From Alopecurus myosuroides (Eukaryota > Streptophyta > Magnoliopsida > Poales > Poaceae), in NCBI GenBank assembly GCA_028641055.1, contig CM054062.1, forward strand, positions 272,447,092-272,511,091: a stretch of 64,000 nucleotides of DNA, given 5' to 3'. Positions within the stretch are counted from its first letter, which is position 1; every line of letters starts with the position of its first letter. A model generated the notes under the pieces. The model saw only the letters and a program-made list of their open reading frames with translations. It was not told the DNA's origin and ran no database searches. Below, piece after piece: positions 1-12,198 of the stretch. A program made the position numbers and the translations under genes.

Positions 1-1379
1 ATATCATAGCCAGCCAACCCCATAGCCGAGTAGCCATCATCATATCTCTCCACCTGCACGTCTGCAGGCTGCTCCACCGGGTTGGCGGCTGGCACTACCG
101 CGTGCGGCTGCTGTCTCTGCCGAGTAGGCTGAGCAACTGGATGCTGAGAAGGGCCTGGGCACTCTCCATCTCGCGGCTGGCTGTGAGCTTTATGGGCTTG
201 ATATCCTGCTCCTGCAGTGTTGTGTTTTTGACCGGACTGTCGCGGCACAGCGTGCTGTTTCGCGGCGACAGCGGGGTCGTACACCTGCATCTGCCTGTCT
301 CTGCCGGAATGCCCACTCCGGTCCTTCTCGCGGCTAGGATGCGGTGATGAGGCCTGATCGTTCGATCTAGCCGCATGCGAATGCACCACCTGCGAAGCTC
401 CGGCCCCCGGATTGGCTTTCCGGAACTCCTCATTCTGCCTAGCAGCCTCTAGCACTAGCTCATTGAGCCTCTCCTGCTGCCTAACGCGCGCGTCGCCAGC
501 GAGATGCGGCAGCTCGGAAGCTACAGCCTCAGCAGCTCTGAGGGTTTTGGCGGGGGTGTTGTATTTGGGTCTGGTGGTGGCGGTGTTTTGGCTAGCAGCT
601 GGGCCAGCAGTTTCACCAACTGCTGCCATCTCGGTGCCTAGGTTGAGGCGCGTAGCGCCTTCCTTGGAAGGCCTCCTCACCACAGGCGTAAAGTCGTGAG
701 CTCGGTTGTACTCGTTCTGGTCCAGGTTAAGCTCAAGCCTAATCCTGTCCAGCTCCGCCTGCTCGGCGAGCAGCTCTTGGCGCTGCCGGTCAAGCTGCGC
801 CCTCATGGTCATGAGCTCGAGCTCGGTGGGAGGCGGCATGCCTACTCGCACGGCGGATGCTGGTATTGTCGATGTCGTGGAAGGAGGGATGTAGCCCGGG
901 ATGTTGTGAGGCGCGTCGTAGGGCTTGTGCGTTCTCCCGCCAGCACTCGCGCCGTCAAGATCCTCGATGACTCCCGCGGCCTTAGCCGCGCCCTTCCCGG
1001 CATCAGCAGCAGGACCAGTCATTATCACCTCCACGCGGTCCGCAGAGCAGCCAGTTGGCTTTCCGCGGGCAGCGATGACAGCAGGGGGATCTTCCGCGAC
1101 ATGCACCTGCTCGGGGTACTCGCGGTCGATGACGGTGGCGACGTAGACGAGGTGCGAGTCGAAGGAGAGCACCGTGCCGCCCTCTGGCATGGCCCTGCCA
1201 TCGAAATCGCCGGCGTTGTCGACGACGAAGTCGAAGGAGCCGAATCTGTGGACAAGGCCACAGACCACGCGCTCCCCAATAGCGGAAATGGATCCCGTCC
1301 GAACGTAAACTCCAGCCAGCGCTGCTGGTTTCCCCACGGTGGGCGCCAACTGTCGTGGTGGTGTCACGGCAGATGCCAT
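1..1379 (-). CDS. Gag-like N-terminal ORF of the outer gypsy element (partial, open to the window edge)
   Basis: Reading minus from the ATG at 1379, the frame stays open for 459 codons to the edge. This is the real reading of 1-1379; ORFs in other frames here are shadows. The product opens with MASAVTPPRQLAP. Around residues 210-260 there is a charged, probably coiled-coil stretch rich in Glu, Gln, Leu and Arg (for example LDRQRQELLAEQAELDRI). After that it is rich in Ala, Gln, Pro and His, as in N-terminal regions of plant gypsy gag proteins. No zinc knuckle or protease is reached before the edge. The first ATG lies inside the LTR end and the frame reads through the primer binding site, so translation may really start at a later ATG such as the one near 1186. 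Being open over 1.4 kb, the copy is fairly young. The gag assignment rests on position behind the PBS, not on a recognised domain. Confidence 0.6.
   Translation of the reverse strand, partial: MASAVTPPRQLAPTVGKPAALAGVYVRTGSISAIGERVVCGLVHRFGSFDFVVDNAGDFDGRAMPEGGTVLSFDSHLVYVATVIDREYPEQVHVAEDPPAVIAARGKPTGCSADRVEVIMTGPAADAGKGAAKAAGVIEDLDGASAGGRTHKPYDAPHNIPGYIPPSTTSTIPASAVRVGMPPPTELELMTMRAQLDRQRQELLAEQAELDRIRLELNLDQNEYNRAHDFTPVVRRPSKEGATRLNLGTEMAAVGETAGPAASQNTATTRPKYNTPAKTLRAAEAVASELPHLAGDARVRQQERLNELVLEAARQNEEFRKANPGAGASQVVHSHAARSNDQASSPHPSREKDRSGHSGRDRQMQVYDPAVAAKQHAVPRQSGQKHNTAGAGYQAHKAHSQPRDGECPGPSQHPVAQPTRQRQQPHAVVPAANPVEQPADVQVERYDDGYSAMGLAGYD
1332..1348 (-). other. Primer binding site of the outer gypsy element
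   Basis: On minus this reads TGGCGCCCACCGTGGGG, two bases after the LTR end. TGGCGCC is a common start of tRNA-primed binding sites in plant gypsy elements. I do not assign the tRNA. Confidence 0.7.
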
Positions 1380-1857
1380 AGGATGGCTAAAGATGTGGGG
1401 ACGATGGACGCTGGAGGCGCTCAGGGAGGGATCACGCAGCGAGTAGCCGCGTGAGGATGAATCTAGCACTGCAAACAACAAGATCTACCCAGGTTCAGGG
1501 CCCTCGTGTGGAGGTAAAACCCCTACTCCTGCCTTTCTCTCTTTGTATTTGTGTGTCAACGAGTAGCCACAGTACAAGTTTGGCCTACAGCCGAGTAGCC
1601 ACCCTTCCCTCTATGCAACTGTCGCCTCTATTAGTGTCGTCCCTCTCGCAGGAGGAGGCAGGGCACCTTATATACTGGCGCCCAGCCGGATACAGCCAAG
1701 ATGTCGACATAGTGTGCACACTGCACACTTCCAGCTTCTCGCTGACAGCTTTGGCTTCCTAGTTTGTCTCTGTGTGGAAAGTCGTTGTGCAAAACTAAGA
1801 AGCTGATCTATTATCACTGCCACTGTCACGGGGTAGGCCCCCCTAACCTGCGACGCC
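1351..1857 (-). repeat. 5' LTR of the outer gypsy, inner (3') part
   Basis: This 507-bp part of the LTR is bounded by TG at 1351 next to the PBS and by the ACGCC target site (1853-1857) of the nested chromovirus. A TATA-like box on minus (TATATAAGG, 1666-1674) is the probable promoter. The remaining LTR continues at 16588. Confidence 0.7.
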
Positions 1858-4800
1858 TGTCGCACCCGGACTTCTAGAGGATACTCACAGCCCGCTAAAC
1901 AGTAGATAAATGGCTTACGGGGCATACCGGCACCCGCATCTCAATATGAGCAGGCCAACACGTAAACGTGTGACAACCAATCTCTACTATTCATCGTCTG
2001 CGTAAACCATCCCATAGAAATCCGACTACTTCCATTCACGTACTTCATAACATACACACATGGTACGTCAACGGCATTTGAACAAGTAATATCACAACAA
2101 ATCTCTAAGACACAAAGAAATAGAAATAAGTTGCAAATAGCTCTCACTAGAGCAGAGATAGCAAATACAATCATCCATAGGACGCATGTCCCAACAATTC
2201 ATCATTACATCACAGCGGAAGCATCCAAAGTGTCTGAGTACAGACAAGATCCAAATAGGCCTAAGAGGCCGGAAACGAAAAGACGGAGCCCATCCTCGAT
2301 GTCTCGGATCCTGCCCGGGTCCGCTATCTACTCGTCAGCAGCCTCGTCATACTCCACGTAGTAGCCACCATGGGGATCCTCGGAAACGTAGTCTGCGGAA
2401 ACCACAGCCCCAAAGGGGTCAGTACAGACAAGTACTGGCAAGCAAGACTCACAAGATACCAAAGTGTACTCGGCAACACCAAGTACAGATGCTTTGGGTT
2501 CAACGGAAGAAATAGGTGATACAAAAGTGCGGCAGCGGGCTGCCTAACCAACTACAGAGACACGCTACAACATCCGGCTAAAAGAAGGGGATAAGATAGC
2601 GTATCGTAACCAACTACCACTAACCTCAAACAAACCCATCCTGGATCTCGCCCCTTATCCAAAGAAGCAATCCGAGGATAACTCACACAGTTGGATTAGT
2701 GAAGGTTCAAGTTATTGTGTCAATAAGCCTATTACTAGTCAAGTTATCATTAATTAGGTGTAAGTTGTCTAATCCTTGTTAGCCAGCCCTATCACCAAGT
2801 CATCCATAACCGCGGACAACACGGCTTCTCGAGAAGATTTAACCCTGCAGGGATGCACCAATTTGGCCGTACACGTAAGAATACCCCGCTAGATGGAAAT
2901 GCACTTCCACCAAGCGAGGCACTCAACACAACCCAACTCTTCTTCGCATCAAGCCCAAAGAACCCCGTGCAATTGAGCGCACGGCTAATCAAGCCCCACG
3001 AAGAAAAGGGAACCCTCATAGCACTCTAAGAACGTGTCTCCCTAAATGCCGACTACAAAAGTTTCCACCCTGGCCTCGGGTTCGTACCTGCATATGCGTG
3101 TAGCAAATGGAAAACCCGAACTAAATACGGCGATTTGGACGAGATGTGAATCGAATCAAATTGAGGGGGGCGCCCATACACGCTTCCCACATGCGGTTAG
3201 CGCGCTCATCATGGATCTAGAGGACAAAGACTTTTCCTGAGTTCGACACTAGCAGGCCTCAAAACCATACCCGGCCTCCTGCCGGTGCCTTATCATCAAA
3301 TTAGCATTACCTCAAACATTAACAGGTTGTTGTTTAAACATCGAGCCCCGGAACATGATAAATAAAGTAACAGAAATAACGGACAGCAGACTCGAGCATA
3401 AACAACCCTAAGCATTCTAGTAAGACACAGGCAACAAGCAACAGGGCATAGGTGTGGAGGATAGGCTATATCAGGTTCACAGGATAACATGTGATAGGAT
3501 CGGAACACAAGAATCGAATCTTAAGGCTAGCAGGATAGACAACGGAAAGTATCAATATCCAGTGTGGAAAGGACACAATGGTTCATGTGAGTGAATACTT
3601 GCCTGCAAACTCAGTAGCCTGGTACTGGGCTAACTCCTCAGAAGTAGTGTCGTAAACCTCGTCTGTCTCAACGTCATCGTCTATTCGAGAAGAAGCAAAC
3701 AAACAACGCAGAGAGACAAACAATCAATAACATGGCATAATGCACAAACATGGGATGATGCATGGCAATTTAATTGATCCATCAAAGATAAACTAGTTGA
3801 CATGGTAACATAATTAAAGGGGCCCATATGCAATTTGGGTTGCATATGGAAAGCCCATGAATTAAGGTTGTATTAAATGATCTACAAATAACCAACATGT
3901 GAAAGTTGATTAGAATGATGCATGGATGAGGAAAACAGAAAGAAAACAACAATAGATTCAATTTGAAGAGGTGTTTACCAAGTTTGAAAAAAAAAATTAT
4001 CAAGTTATGAAACTTTGGCTTCTTAAAGGAGTTACACAAGCATTTGATGTTTTCACCAATTTTAATTGTTCAAAATAGATAACAAAGTTCATATTTGGAA
4101 AGAACACAAAATTTTAGGTGGAATACATGTTTCATTTGTTGAAAAAGGATTTATAATGAATTAATTATGAATTAAACAAGTTTAAACAAGATTTAAATGA
4201 ATTTAATTCAAGTATGAATTTTTTTGAATTTTTATTTGTTCAAAACATTAAATCAAATTCATATTTGAAAAGATTATAATTTTCTGGTTTGAAAACATAT
4301 TTTATAAGTCCAAAAAGAATTTAGTTGGACCAAGTTATTAATTTAGCAATTTTAATTGATTTAAACAAGGTTTAAATTATTTAACCAATTTTAAATATGC
4401 AAAACAGGAAACAAAGTTTATATTTGAAAAGGTGGTTCAATTTGGCATGGAAAACATATCTCATATGTGCCATTTGAATTAAGTTTGAACTAGTTATAAA
4501 TTTAATCAAATTCAAAAGAGTTGTTTGAATTTGAAATTTTGAAACTATTTGAAATGTTCAAAACAGTAAACAAATGACTTAAACATGTAGAGAATTAAAT
4601 TTGGTACAGAAAACATATTTTATTTATTTAATTTGGATTTGATATGCCCAAGTTATTTGCATTTGAAAATCAGGGACTAATCTGTGATTTAAACAGTTCC
4701 AGAAAATGGTCCAGGGGCTATTGTGTGAAAAAAAAGAATACAGAATAGGTCCCTGGGACCTTTCTCACGCGAGGCAGAACAGCCCTGGGTCACTGGCCTG

Positions 4801-6216
4801 TGGGCCAGCGCCCAGCTGTGCGCCTGCGTGGCGCGCGTGTGTGTGCTGCGTGGCAACCACGGCCACTGGCAGGGGGGCCTGCGCGCCTGCGTGGCAAAGG
4901 AACAAAAAGGGCGGATTTAATCCGCGCCGCGAGGACTCGATCCCTGGCCGCGGGCGCGCGCGCACGGGGCGTTGCCACTGCGATGTGCTTGGTTTCTTGT
5001 CAGGTTAGGGGGCGTGGGGGGTATGAGCTTCAGTTTCGGCTGTTTAACTGAACTGAATAAAATTCAGTTAACTGAACTTCGACCGAGTAGGTGCGGTGGT
5101 CACCGGCGGCGACTGCAGCGCTGCTGCTGCTGCTCGGTTGGATGCGGTGGTGGGTACGTGCGCGTGACGTCGAGATGCAGAGAGGGAAGGAAGGGATGGT
5201 GATCGTGCTCACCGTGAGAGGGTAGAAGAAGAGGTGGACGTGCTCGGGAGGAGTTGGCCGGCGACAGAGAGGTGGACGACGACGGCGCTGCAGCTGCTCC
5301 CGGGTCCCGCTGCGGTGTCGAGGGAGATGGTGGCGTCGAGGGGATTCGATTCCCGTGGCTAACCCGGCCGGGAGGCGTCCATGGCGCCGATGATCACCGG
5401 AATTCAGTTGCGGTGGTGGTGCGGTGGAGGTGCAGAGAGAGGAGAAGCAGGGCAGCGAGGGAGAGAGAAGGGGAAAACGGCGGCGGCGCGAGGAGAAAGG
5501 GAGGTGGAGGTCTAGGGCCGCGAGGGGGAGGTCTAGGGCAGGTTATAAGGAGGGGGAGAGCGTGCTGCTGGCCGTCCCCTCTCTGTAAGCTCGACGTGGC
5601 CATTGCCGATGAGCTGCCGTACAGGGGGACGAAGGGGTACGCCAGGTAAGGGCTGGGCCTGGCTGGGGTGGTAGGTGGCTGGGCCGGCCCAGCTGGCCTG
5701 GCTGGCTCCCCCAGCCGTTTTCCTTTTTATTTTATTTTTGTTCTCTCTGTTTTTTTTTTGCTGAAAAGGAAAAGGGAAGAAAAAGGATAGTTTTAGGGTT
5801 AGAAAAAATTAGGGAAAATTTGTATAGGTTATTTATTGTAACAGCACCAATGTGCAAACTTTTGTTTTTTCAAAAATTTGAAATTAGTTGCTGTTTGGAA
5901 ATTTAATTGAATTTGAGTGAATTTGGTGTTAAATGATTTATTGAAAAGAAACAATTGATAGTTTGAACTTCCTAGTTTATTGGAAACAAATAGATGTTTT
6001 TATTTGAATATTTTTATTTGAAAATTGTAACAGAACAAGTATGAACAAGAATTTGAAATTTGGTTTGAAATTTAAATGGAAAAACAAGGGAAAACAAATG
6101 GAAAACAAAGGAAAACAAATGGAAAACAAATGCAAAGCTTATGATGACATGATGCAAAACATAAATTAACAAAAAGCAAACATTCTAAAGGTGTTTTTCA
6201 TACTTGGGATGTTACA
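1858..6216 (-). repeat. 3' LTR of the chromovirus
   Basis: This is 4,359 bp, TGTCGCACCC...GATGTTACA. From left to right on plus it has a repeat-like region at 2400-3600 shared with the LTRs of the 38656-47416 element, a very AT-rich stretch (about 3780-4700), a GC-rich stretch (about 4770-5720), and another AT-rich end. On minus the GC-rich block lies about 0.5-1.4 kb from the LTR start, where a promoter would be expected. A TTATAACC word on minus near 5541-5548 is a weak TATA candidate. Confidence 0.9.
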
Positions 6217-6235
6217 AAACGCCCCCCTTGAAGGA
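6217..6235 (-). other. Polypurine tract of the chromovirus
   Basis: On minus, next to the 3' LTR, the sequence is CTTCAAGGGGGGCG followed by T-rich bases. The run of A and six G at the LTR border is the expected plus-strand primer. Confidence 0.75.
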
Positions 6236-6252
6236 ATCGCGCCCCGAGATTC

Positions 6253-9200
6253 CTACTGAGAAGAGAAAAGGTCCGGATACTTCTTGCGAGGATCCTCTTC
6301 GGTCTCCCACGTTGCCTCTTTATCGGAATGATGAGACCACTACACTTTTAAGAACTTGGTGCTCTTGTTGCGAGTTTTACGCTCGGTCTCATCGAGAATG
6401 CGAACAGGATGCTCTTCATAAGATAGATCCTCTTGCAGTTCAATGGAATCATGATCAACTGCACGATCTGGATCTTTGAAGCACCTCTTGAGCTGTGACA
6501 CGTGAAACACATCGTGCACCTTGGATAGCTTTTCTGGAAGTTCAAGACGATAGGAATTTTCTGCACGCCTTGAGAGAATGTTGAAAGGACCAATGTATCT
6601 TGGTGCAAGCTTTCCTTTGACACCAAAACGATGAGTGGCTCTGAGGGGAGTTACACGGAGATATGCTTTGTCACCAGGTGCATAGACCATATCCTTGTGC
6701 TTGCTGTCATAGTAGCTTTTCTGACGAGACTGAGCAATCTTGAGATTGTCACGAATGATGCGAACTTTATCTTCGGCTTCCTTAACAATGTCAGGGCCTA
6801 AGAGTGAACGTTCACCAGCTCCAGACCAATTGATTGGACTCCTGCATCTGCGGCCATAGAGAGCCTCAAATGGTGCCATGCCTAGGCTTGCCTGGAAGCT
6901 GTTGTTGTAGGAGAATTCAGCGTAAGGAAGACATTCCTCCCATTTCATGCCAAAAGAGATACCACATGCTCTGAGCATATCTTCGAGAATCTGATTGACT
7001 CTTTCGACTTGCCCTTGAGACTGAGGGTGATAGGATGTGCTGAACAGAAGTTTGGTGCCCAATGCTTCTTGAAAACTCTTCCAGAAATGAGAAGTGAATA
7101 TGCTTCCACGGTCTGAGCTTATTTCCAATGGAACACCATGAAGAGGAACAATCTTTGCTGTGTAGAGCTCTGCTAACTGGCTAGCTGAGATTGTCTCTTT
7201 GACAGGAAAGAAGTGAGCTACTTTAGTGAGTCGATCCATGACAACGAAGATTGCATCGTTGCCCCTCTTGGACTTCGGGAAACCAGTGACAAAGTCCATT
7301 TCAATCATGTCCCACTTCCACTCAGGGATTTTCAGAGGTTGGAGAAGACCGGCTGTTTTCTGATGGACTGCCTTAACACGTTGACAAACGTCGCATTCAG
7401 AAACGTATTGAGCAATTTCATGTTTCATGCCAGGCCACCAATACAGTGTCTTGAGATCCTGGTACATCTTTGTACTTCCAGGGTGTATGGAGAGAGGAGT
7501 TTCATGAGCCTCCTTGAGAATGACATCTTTGAGACTTTGAACTTGAGGAACTGCAATGTGTCCTTCGAAGAACACAGTTCCCTTGTCATCAATTTAGAAG
7601 GACTTAAATTTCTCCTTGCCTTCTTTGATGTACTCTACAATCTTCTTGATTTCAGCATCACAAAGTTGTTTAGAACGAATCTTGTCCTCGAGAGTTGGAC
7701 TGGCTGTCAAGTTTGCAAGATAGCCTTGAGGAACAAGACCAAGGTTGAGCTTCTGGAATTCTTCATGAAGAGGAGGTTGGATTTCCATGATCATGAGATT
7801 ATTGCAATACGACTTGCGACTGAGAGCATCGGCCATAACATTAGCCTTGCCTGGAGTGTAAGAAATGGTAAGATCAAAGTCTTTGATCTTTTCAATCCAT
7901 CTCCTTTGCCTGAGGTTTAGATCTGGTTGAGTGAAGATATACTTCAGACTCTTATGATCGGAAAAGATTTCAGTGCGATTACCCAACAAGTATTGTCTCC
8001 ATTTCTTGAGGGCAAACACAACTGCTGCAAGTTCAAGGTCATGAGTTGGATAGTTGAGCTCATGTGTGTTCAACAGACGTGAAGCATAAGCCACAACTTG
8101 ACGTTCTTGCATAAGAACTGCACCTAGACCTTGGAGAGAAGCATCACAGAATATTTGGAAAGGTTTGGAAGGATCTGGGCCAACCAGAAATGGTGTAGAA
8201 GTGAGTTTAGTCTTCAGGAGATTGAAACTTTCATCACATTGTAGAGACCAAACGAACTTCCGGTCCTTCTTTGTGAGGTCAGTGAGAGGTTTGGCAATCT
8301 TGGAAAAGTTTTGGACGAAACGACGGCAATAGCTAGCCAAGCCAAGAAAACTTCTTACTTGCTTCACCCTCTTTGGATGTTTCCAATCAACAATTGCTTT
8401 AACCTTTTCTGGATCAATGGCTATGCCCTTGGCTGGGATGACATGACCAAGGTAAGCAACTTCTGAAATCCAGAACTCACATTTGGAGAACTTGGCATAA
8501 AGACGATGCTCGCGAAGCTTCATGAGGGTTAGACGAAGATGTTCTTCATGCTCTTCCTCGGATTTTGAGTAGACAAGAATGTCATCAAGATATACCACAA
8601 CGAACTTGTTGAGGTATTCATGGAAGACAGAATTCATGAGTCGAGAGAAGGTTGCCGGTGCATTGGTGAGACCAAAGGACATGACGGTGAATTCATATAA
8701 ACCGTAGCGAGTGGTGAAGGCTGTCTTTGGAATATCCTCTTTTCTGATCTTTATTTGATGGTAACCCATTCTCAAGTCCAACTTTGAGAATAATGAGGCT
8801 CCAGCAAGTTGATCAAAAAGATCATCGATACGAGGAATTGGATACTTGTTTTTGATGGTTTTCTCGTTAAGAGGACGATAGTCAACAACGAGTCTCTTTG
8901 TGTGATCCTTCTTCGCAACGAACAGAGTTGGGCAACCCCAAGCCGAGGAACTAGGTTGAATGTAACCTTTCTCCATGTACATATCAATTTGCTCCTTCAA
9001 CAACTTCAGCTCGGGAGTTCCTATCTTGTAAGGATGCTTAGAGATTGGAGCAGTACCTGGTTCAAGCTCGATCACGAACTCAACTGCTCTGTCCGGAGGC
9101 ATCCCTGGCAACTCTTCTGGAAAGACGTCAGGAAATTCGCAAACCACCGGAACATTTTCAAGTGAAGGTAGAGGTTTTGCATCGAGGGTGCATAGCTGAA

Positions 9201-10644
9201 TGGAACTTGATTCATTTGGAGAATAGACTATCTGGCCAGAAGGGTGGAACAGAGTTATTGACTTTTGAGCACAGTCAATCCTTGCTTTATTAGCTTTCAG
9301 CCAATCCATACCAAGAATGACATCAATGTCAGAACTTCCCAGCAACATAAGAGAGGCAAGGAATATGTGGCCTCCAATTAGGATTTGATTGTCCTTACTT
9401 ATCTTGGAGGTCAACATTTGAGATCCCGGGGAGTGAACAGTGATCTGATTGCTTAGTGGAACCACAATTAGCTTGTTTGTCGTGGCAAAAGTCTTTGACA
9501 CAAAAGAATGCGATGCTCCGGTATCAAACAACACTTTAGCTGGAAAAGAGTTTACGGGTAATATACCGAGAACGACGTCAGGAGCTTCCTCAGCTTTGTC
9601 GATCTTGACATGATTCACCCTTGCGGTCCTCCCGACAGGCCTGTTGTTGGTGTTGAAGGCTTTAGGCGGGGGAGCGCGCACCATTGCCTGGTTTGAGTTA
9701 GGACGAGGTGGTGGTGGAGGTAGCTGCCTCTGCGTGCACTTGTCAGCGTAGTGCCCCGTCTTCTTGCACTTGTAGCAAGTGACGACACGAGGAGGCCCTG
9801 GCCTTGGCTGCCCCATCGAAGCCCTTTGATCATGCATCTGAGCAGGGTTGGGTGGGCGGGGAGCGAAGCCTGGAGAAGCTTGGGCGTATGGAGCCCGAGT
9901 GACAGCACCATTTGGTACCCAGATGCGGCGCTTCTGCGGAGGGGTGGTCATGTTGGAGGAGGAACCACCCTCACGTGAGTGCTTGCGAGACTCCTCAAAC
10001 GCCTTGCGCCCATTTTCTTCATTGAGCGCGGTGTTAACGAGATCCTCGAAGCTATTGGCCTTGATATTGGTGAGGGCATACTTTAGTTCCGGGTTAAAAC
10101 CTCTGCGGAACCTTGCCATCTTCTTAGCCTCAGTGGACACCTCATCACCAGCGTACCGAGCGAGGCGATTGAACTCATTCTGGTACCCGATGACGTCCAG
10201 CTTGCCCTGCTTGAGAGAGCAAAACTCTTCACGCATCCTTTCCATGAGACCATCTGGAATGTGGTGCTTCAGGAAAGCTTCCTTGAAACAACCCCACGTG
10301 ACTGGTATCCCAGTTCTCATGGCCTGGAAGTTCTCCCACCAAGTAGCTGCCTGACCCTTCAGCAGATAGGAGGCATACTTGACCTTGTCTTCCTCAGCAA
10401 CGTGAGCAATCTCCAGAGCCTTAGCTATCTCACGGATCTAGTCATCAGCGTCCAGAGGCTCGCGTGTGGCCACGAAAGCTCTCGGACCCAGACTGAGGAA
10501 CTCCTTGATGCTGACTCGTGGAGCCGTCTGGTTGTTGTGCTGATTAGTATGAAACTGGGCCATCTGCGCCATGACTTGGGTCATCTGAGTCAACAGCTCC
10601 GTGATTGGCGGTGGCTCAGGCGGGTTGTTCCTTGTTGGCGGCAT
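6253..10644 (-). pseudogene. Chromovirus gag-pol polyprotein, single frame with three nonsense codons
   Basis: From the ATG at 10644 to the stop at 6253-6255 one frame runs for 1,464 codons with no frameshift, broken at 10438-10440 (TAG), 7594-7596 (TAA) and 6340-6342 (TAG). In order: gag with a CCHC knuckle [14 protein letters not shown] (near residue 290); aspartic protease with DTGAS (near 374); reverse transcriptase with the YLDD catalytic motif (near 685); RNase H ([13 protein letters not shown] and later [15 protein letters not shown]); integrase with an HHCC zinc region (CDVCQR) and DDE residues in MDFVTGFP, SSDRGS and GQVERVNQ; then a chromodomain (WSHHSDKEATWETEEDPRKK). The product would assemble particles, copy the RNA and insert the DNA, with the chromodomain steering integration to marked chromatin. 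The first and last stops sit where family members carry Trp, as expected from deamination of methylated C. Confidence 0.92.
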
Positions 10645-10853
10645 CCTGAATGGAAATGCATTTTAGCACAACAATAGAAAAGGATGGACTTGGAAACCGA
10701 AAGAGAGATTATTCCGACGCATGAATAGATAACCAACAGGTACATCATCACATGTTCAAATACATCAGAATACCCGACACACCATAAATGGTTCGAATGC
10801 CAAATGATAACTAAACATAGCTAAGAATGGATACATCGGTACTCCCATGCTCA

Positions 10854-11915
10854 TCACGCAGGACGGCGACTAGGAGTACGGCGAGAGGTACGGTGAGGAG
10901 CACGCCCACGAAAGTAGGTAGAACGACGATCCACGTAGATCTGACGTGGTCTGAGAGCGACTCTAGGTGTGGTGAAGTACATAGCGTCGACTCCCTGTGC
11001 TCCAAAGCGTGGAATCCCAGTGTAACCAGCACCGAGGTTGAGGAGTGGACCTCTGATCGGCTCGTAACCTCCAGCATCTGGCAGACGACGTCCAACTGGC
11101 TGATCGAAACGTGCAAAGCGCTCGTCTCCAACAAAGTCTGTGGTGTACGTCGCCAGACGAGTCAAAGCAAGGTAGAGCTGCTCTCTGACTGAAGCCAACT
11201 CCTGAGATAGTGTGCTGGCAACTGCGTCACTGTGCCTCACAAACTGAGCGGTGGTGTGCAGCCTGGAGTTATCATGCTTGTAGACATCCAAGTTGTCGTA
11301 GAGAGTGAAGTGAGCTCCCTCCGAAGTGATGTAACCACGGGGGATGTGGCAATAGATAGAATCGTCAAATCCCCAGTAGTCAGCACGAAGGACGGTGAGA
11401 CTCACATAAGCTGCCTGCTGCACAGCCACATCCACTGTGGAACCTACTACCTCGTAGCGGTGGACTACGCTCATGCCATCATCTGACAGAATGTAGACGA
11501 TAGCCTGGTAGTAGGTCTGCTCAAACTCTCGCTGCTGCTCGTAGACCTGGTACTCTGGTGCCCAACGGAACCCCAGAAAAGCGACCATGTCCCTCAGCAT
11601 CTCCGGATAACCGGTAGTGCTCTCGCAACGAGTCATACGAACCACCTGCGGGTAGAACCTGAGATCCATCTGCAGATGATCGGGGAAATTTTGATTAGAC
11701 GCCGATAGAAGAAATGAAGTGGCAAGCAACAACAAGGTTTCAACGGATGATAAGGATGTTGAGAAGAACAGGATATCGAAGCAACATTCGGGAAACACGA
11801 GACCAAACACTCCTGAGGTACTACGGAAAACCCCATCCGGGCTTCTAAAGGATAAATATCTACTGCTTAAGGAAAAGAGGATCTGCTTCCGGGGCTTACA
11901 CGCCTCCGTTCTCAA
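10854..11915 (-). CDS. Extra 353-aa ORF between PBS and gag of the chromovirus
   Basis: This intact ORF lies in the sense direction, about 280 bp after the PBS and 210 bp before the gag start, where most chromoviruses have only an untranslated leader. I recognise no domain. The first ~80 residues are hydrophobic and Ser/Phe-rich and may not be translated; an internal Met at about 11670 (MDLRFYPQVVRMTRCEST) starts a better-looking globular part rich in Tyr, Val and Asp. The last ~50 residues are Arg-rich (RRSTYFRGRAPHRTSRRTP), which could bind nucleic acid. There is no zinc knuckle and no protease site. It has no stop codons although gag-pol has three. It could be an accessory protein of this family or a fortuitous open frame. 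The existence of extra ORFs in some plant gypsy lineages is established; the role of this one is unknown. Confidence 0.55.
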   Translation of the reverse strand: MRTEACKPRKQILFSLSSRYLSFRSPDGVFRSTSGVFGLVFPECCFDILFFSTSLSSVETLLLLATSFLLSASNQNFPDHLQMDLRFYPQVVRMTRCESTTGYPEMLRDMVAFLGFRWAPEYQVYEQQREFEQTYYQAIVYILSDDGMSVVHRYEVVGSTVDVAVQQAAYVSLTVLRADYWGFDDSIYCHIPRGYITSEGAHFTLYDNLDVYKHDNSRLHTTAQFVRHSDAVASTLSQELASVREQLYLALTRLATYTTDFVGDERFARFDQPVGRRLPDAGGYEPIRGPLLNLGAGYTGIPRFGAQGVDAMYFTTPRVALRPRQIYVDRRSTYFRGRAPHRTSRRTPSRRPA

Positions 11916-12198
11916 TCATGAGTAGGCACCATGATAAATCATGTCACAACCACCTCCATTCCTATGGTCTAGTAGATATAACTATCCTAGAGAAACCAGG
12001 ATACGTGAAATCGTAACTTGAAAGTTTAGGTGAGAAGAGAAAACAACGTTGCACTTCCTTACCAGAAAAAAGGGAGGGTGGGTGGGGAAAGAAATAAAAG
12101 AACAAAATTCCTACTCTCACGTTTCATTTTTCCTATATAGCTACAAAATAGTTTCTAGACTCAACTGCCACCAGTAAAAGGGATCCTATAGGCAGACA

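Noticed and set aside
696..1454. 252-codon plus-strand ORF
   Set aside because: It is a shadow of the 459-codon minus-strand gag-side frame, which extends to the window edge.
5041..5080. AACTGAACTGAATAAAATTCAGTTAACTG-type dyad as a terminator or hairpin gene
   Set aside because: It is a short dyad (TTCAGTTAACTGAA core) inside the LTR, present in both copies, with no evidence for function.
4706..5649. ORFs in the GC-rich part of the chromovirus LTR (also 15052-16056)
   Set aside because: They are LTR promoter-region composition, with no domain and altered frames between the two LTR copies.
7213..7920. 235-codon plus-strand ORF inside the chromovirus pol
   Set aside because: It is antisense to integrase and RNase H coding sequence, without features of its own.
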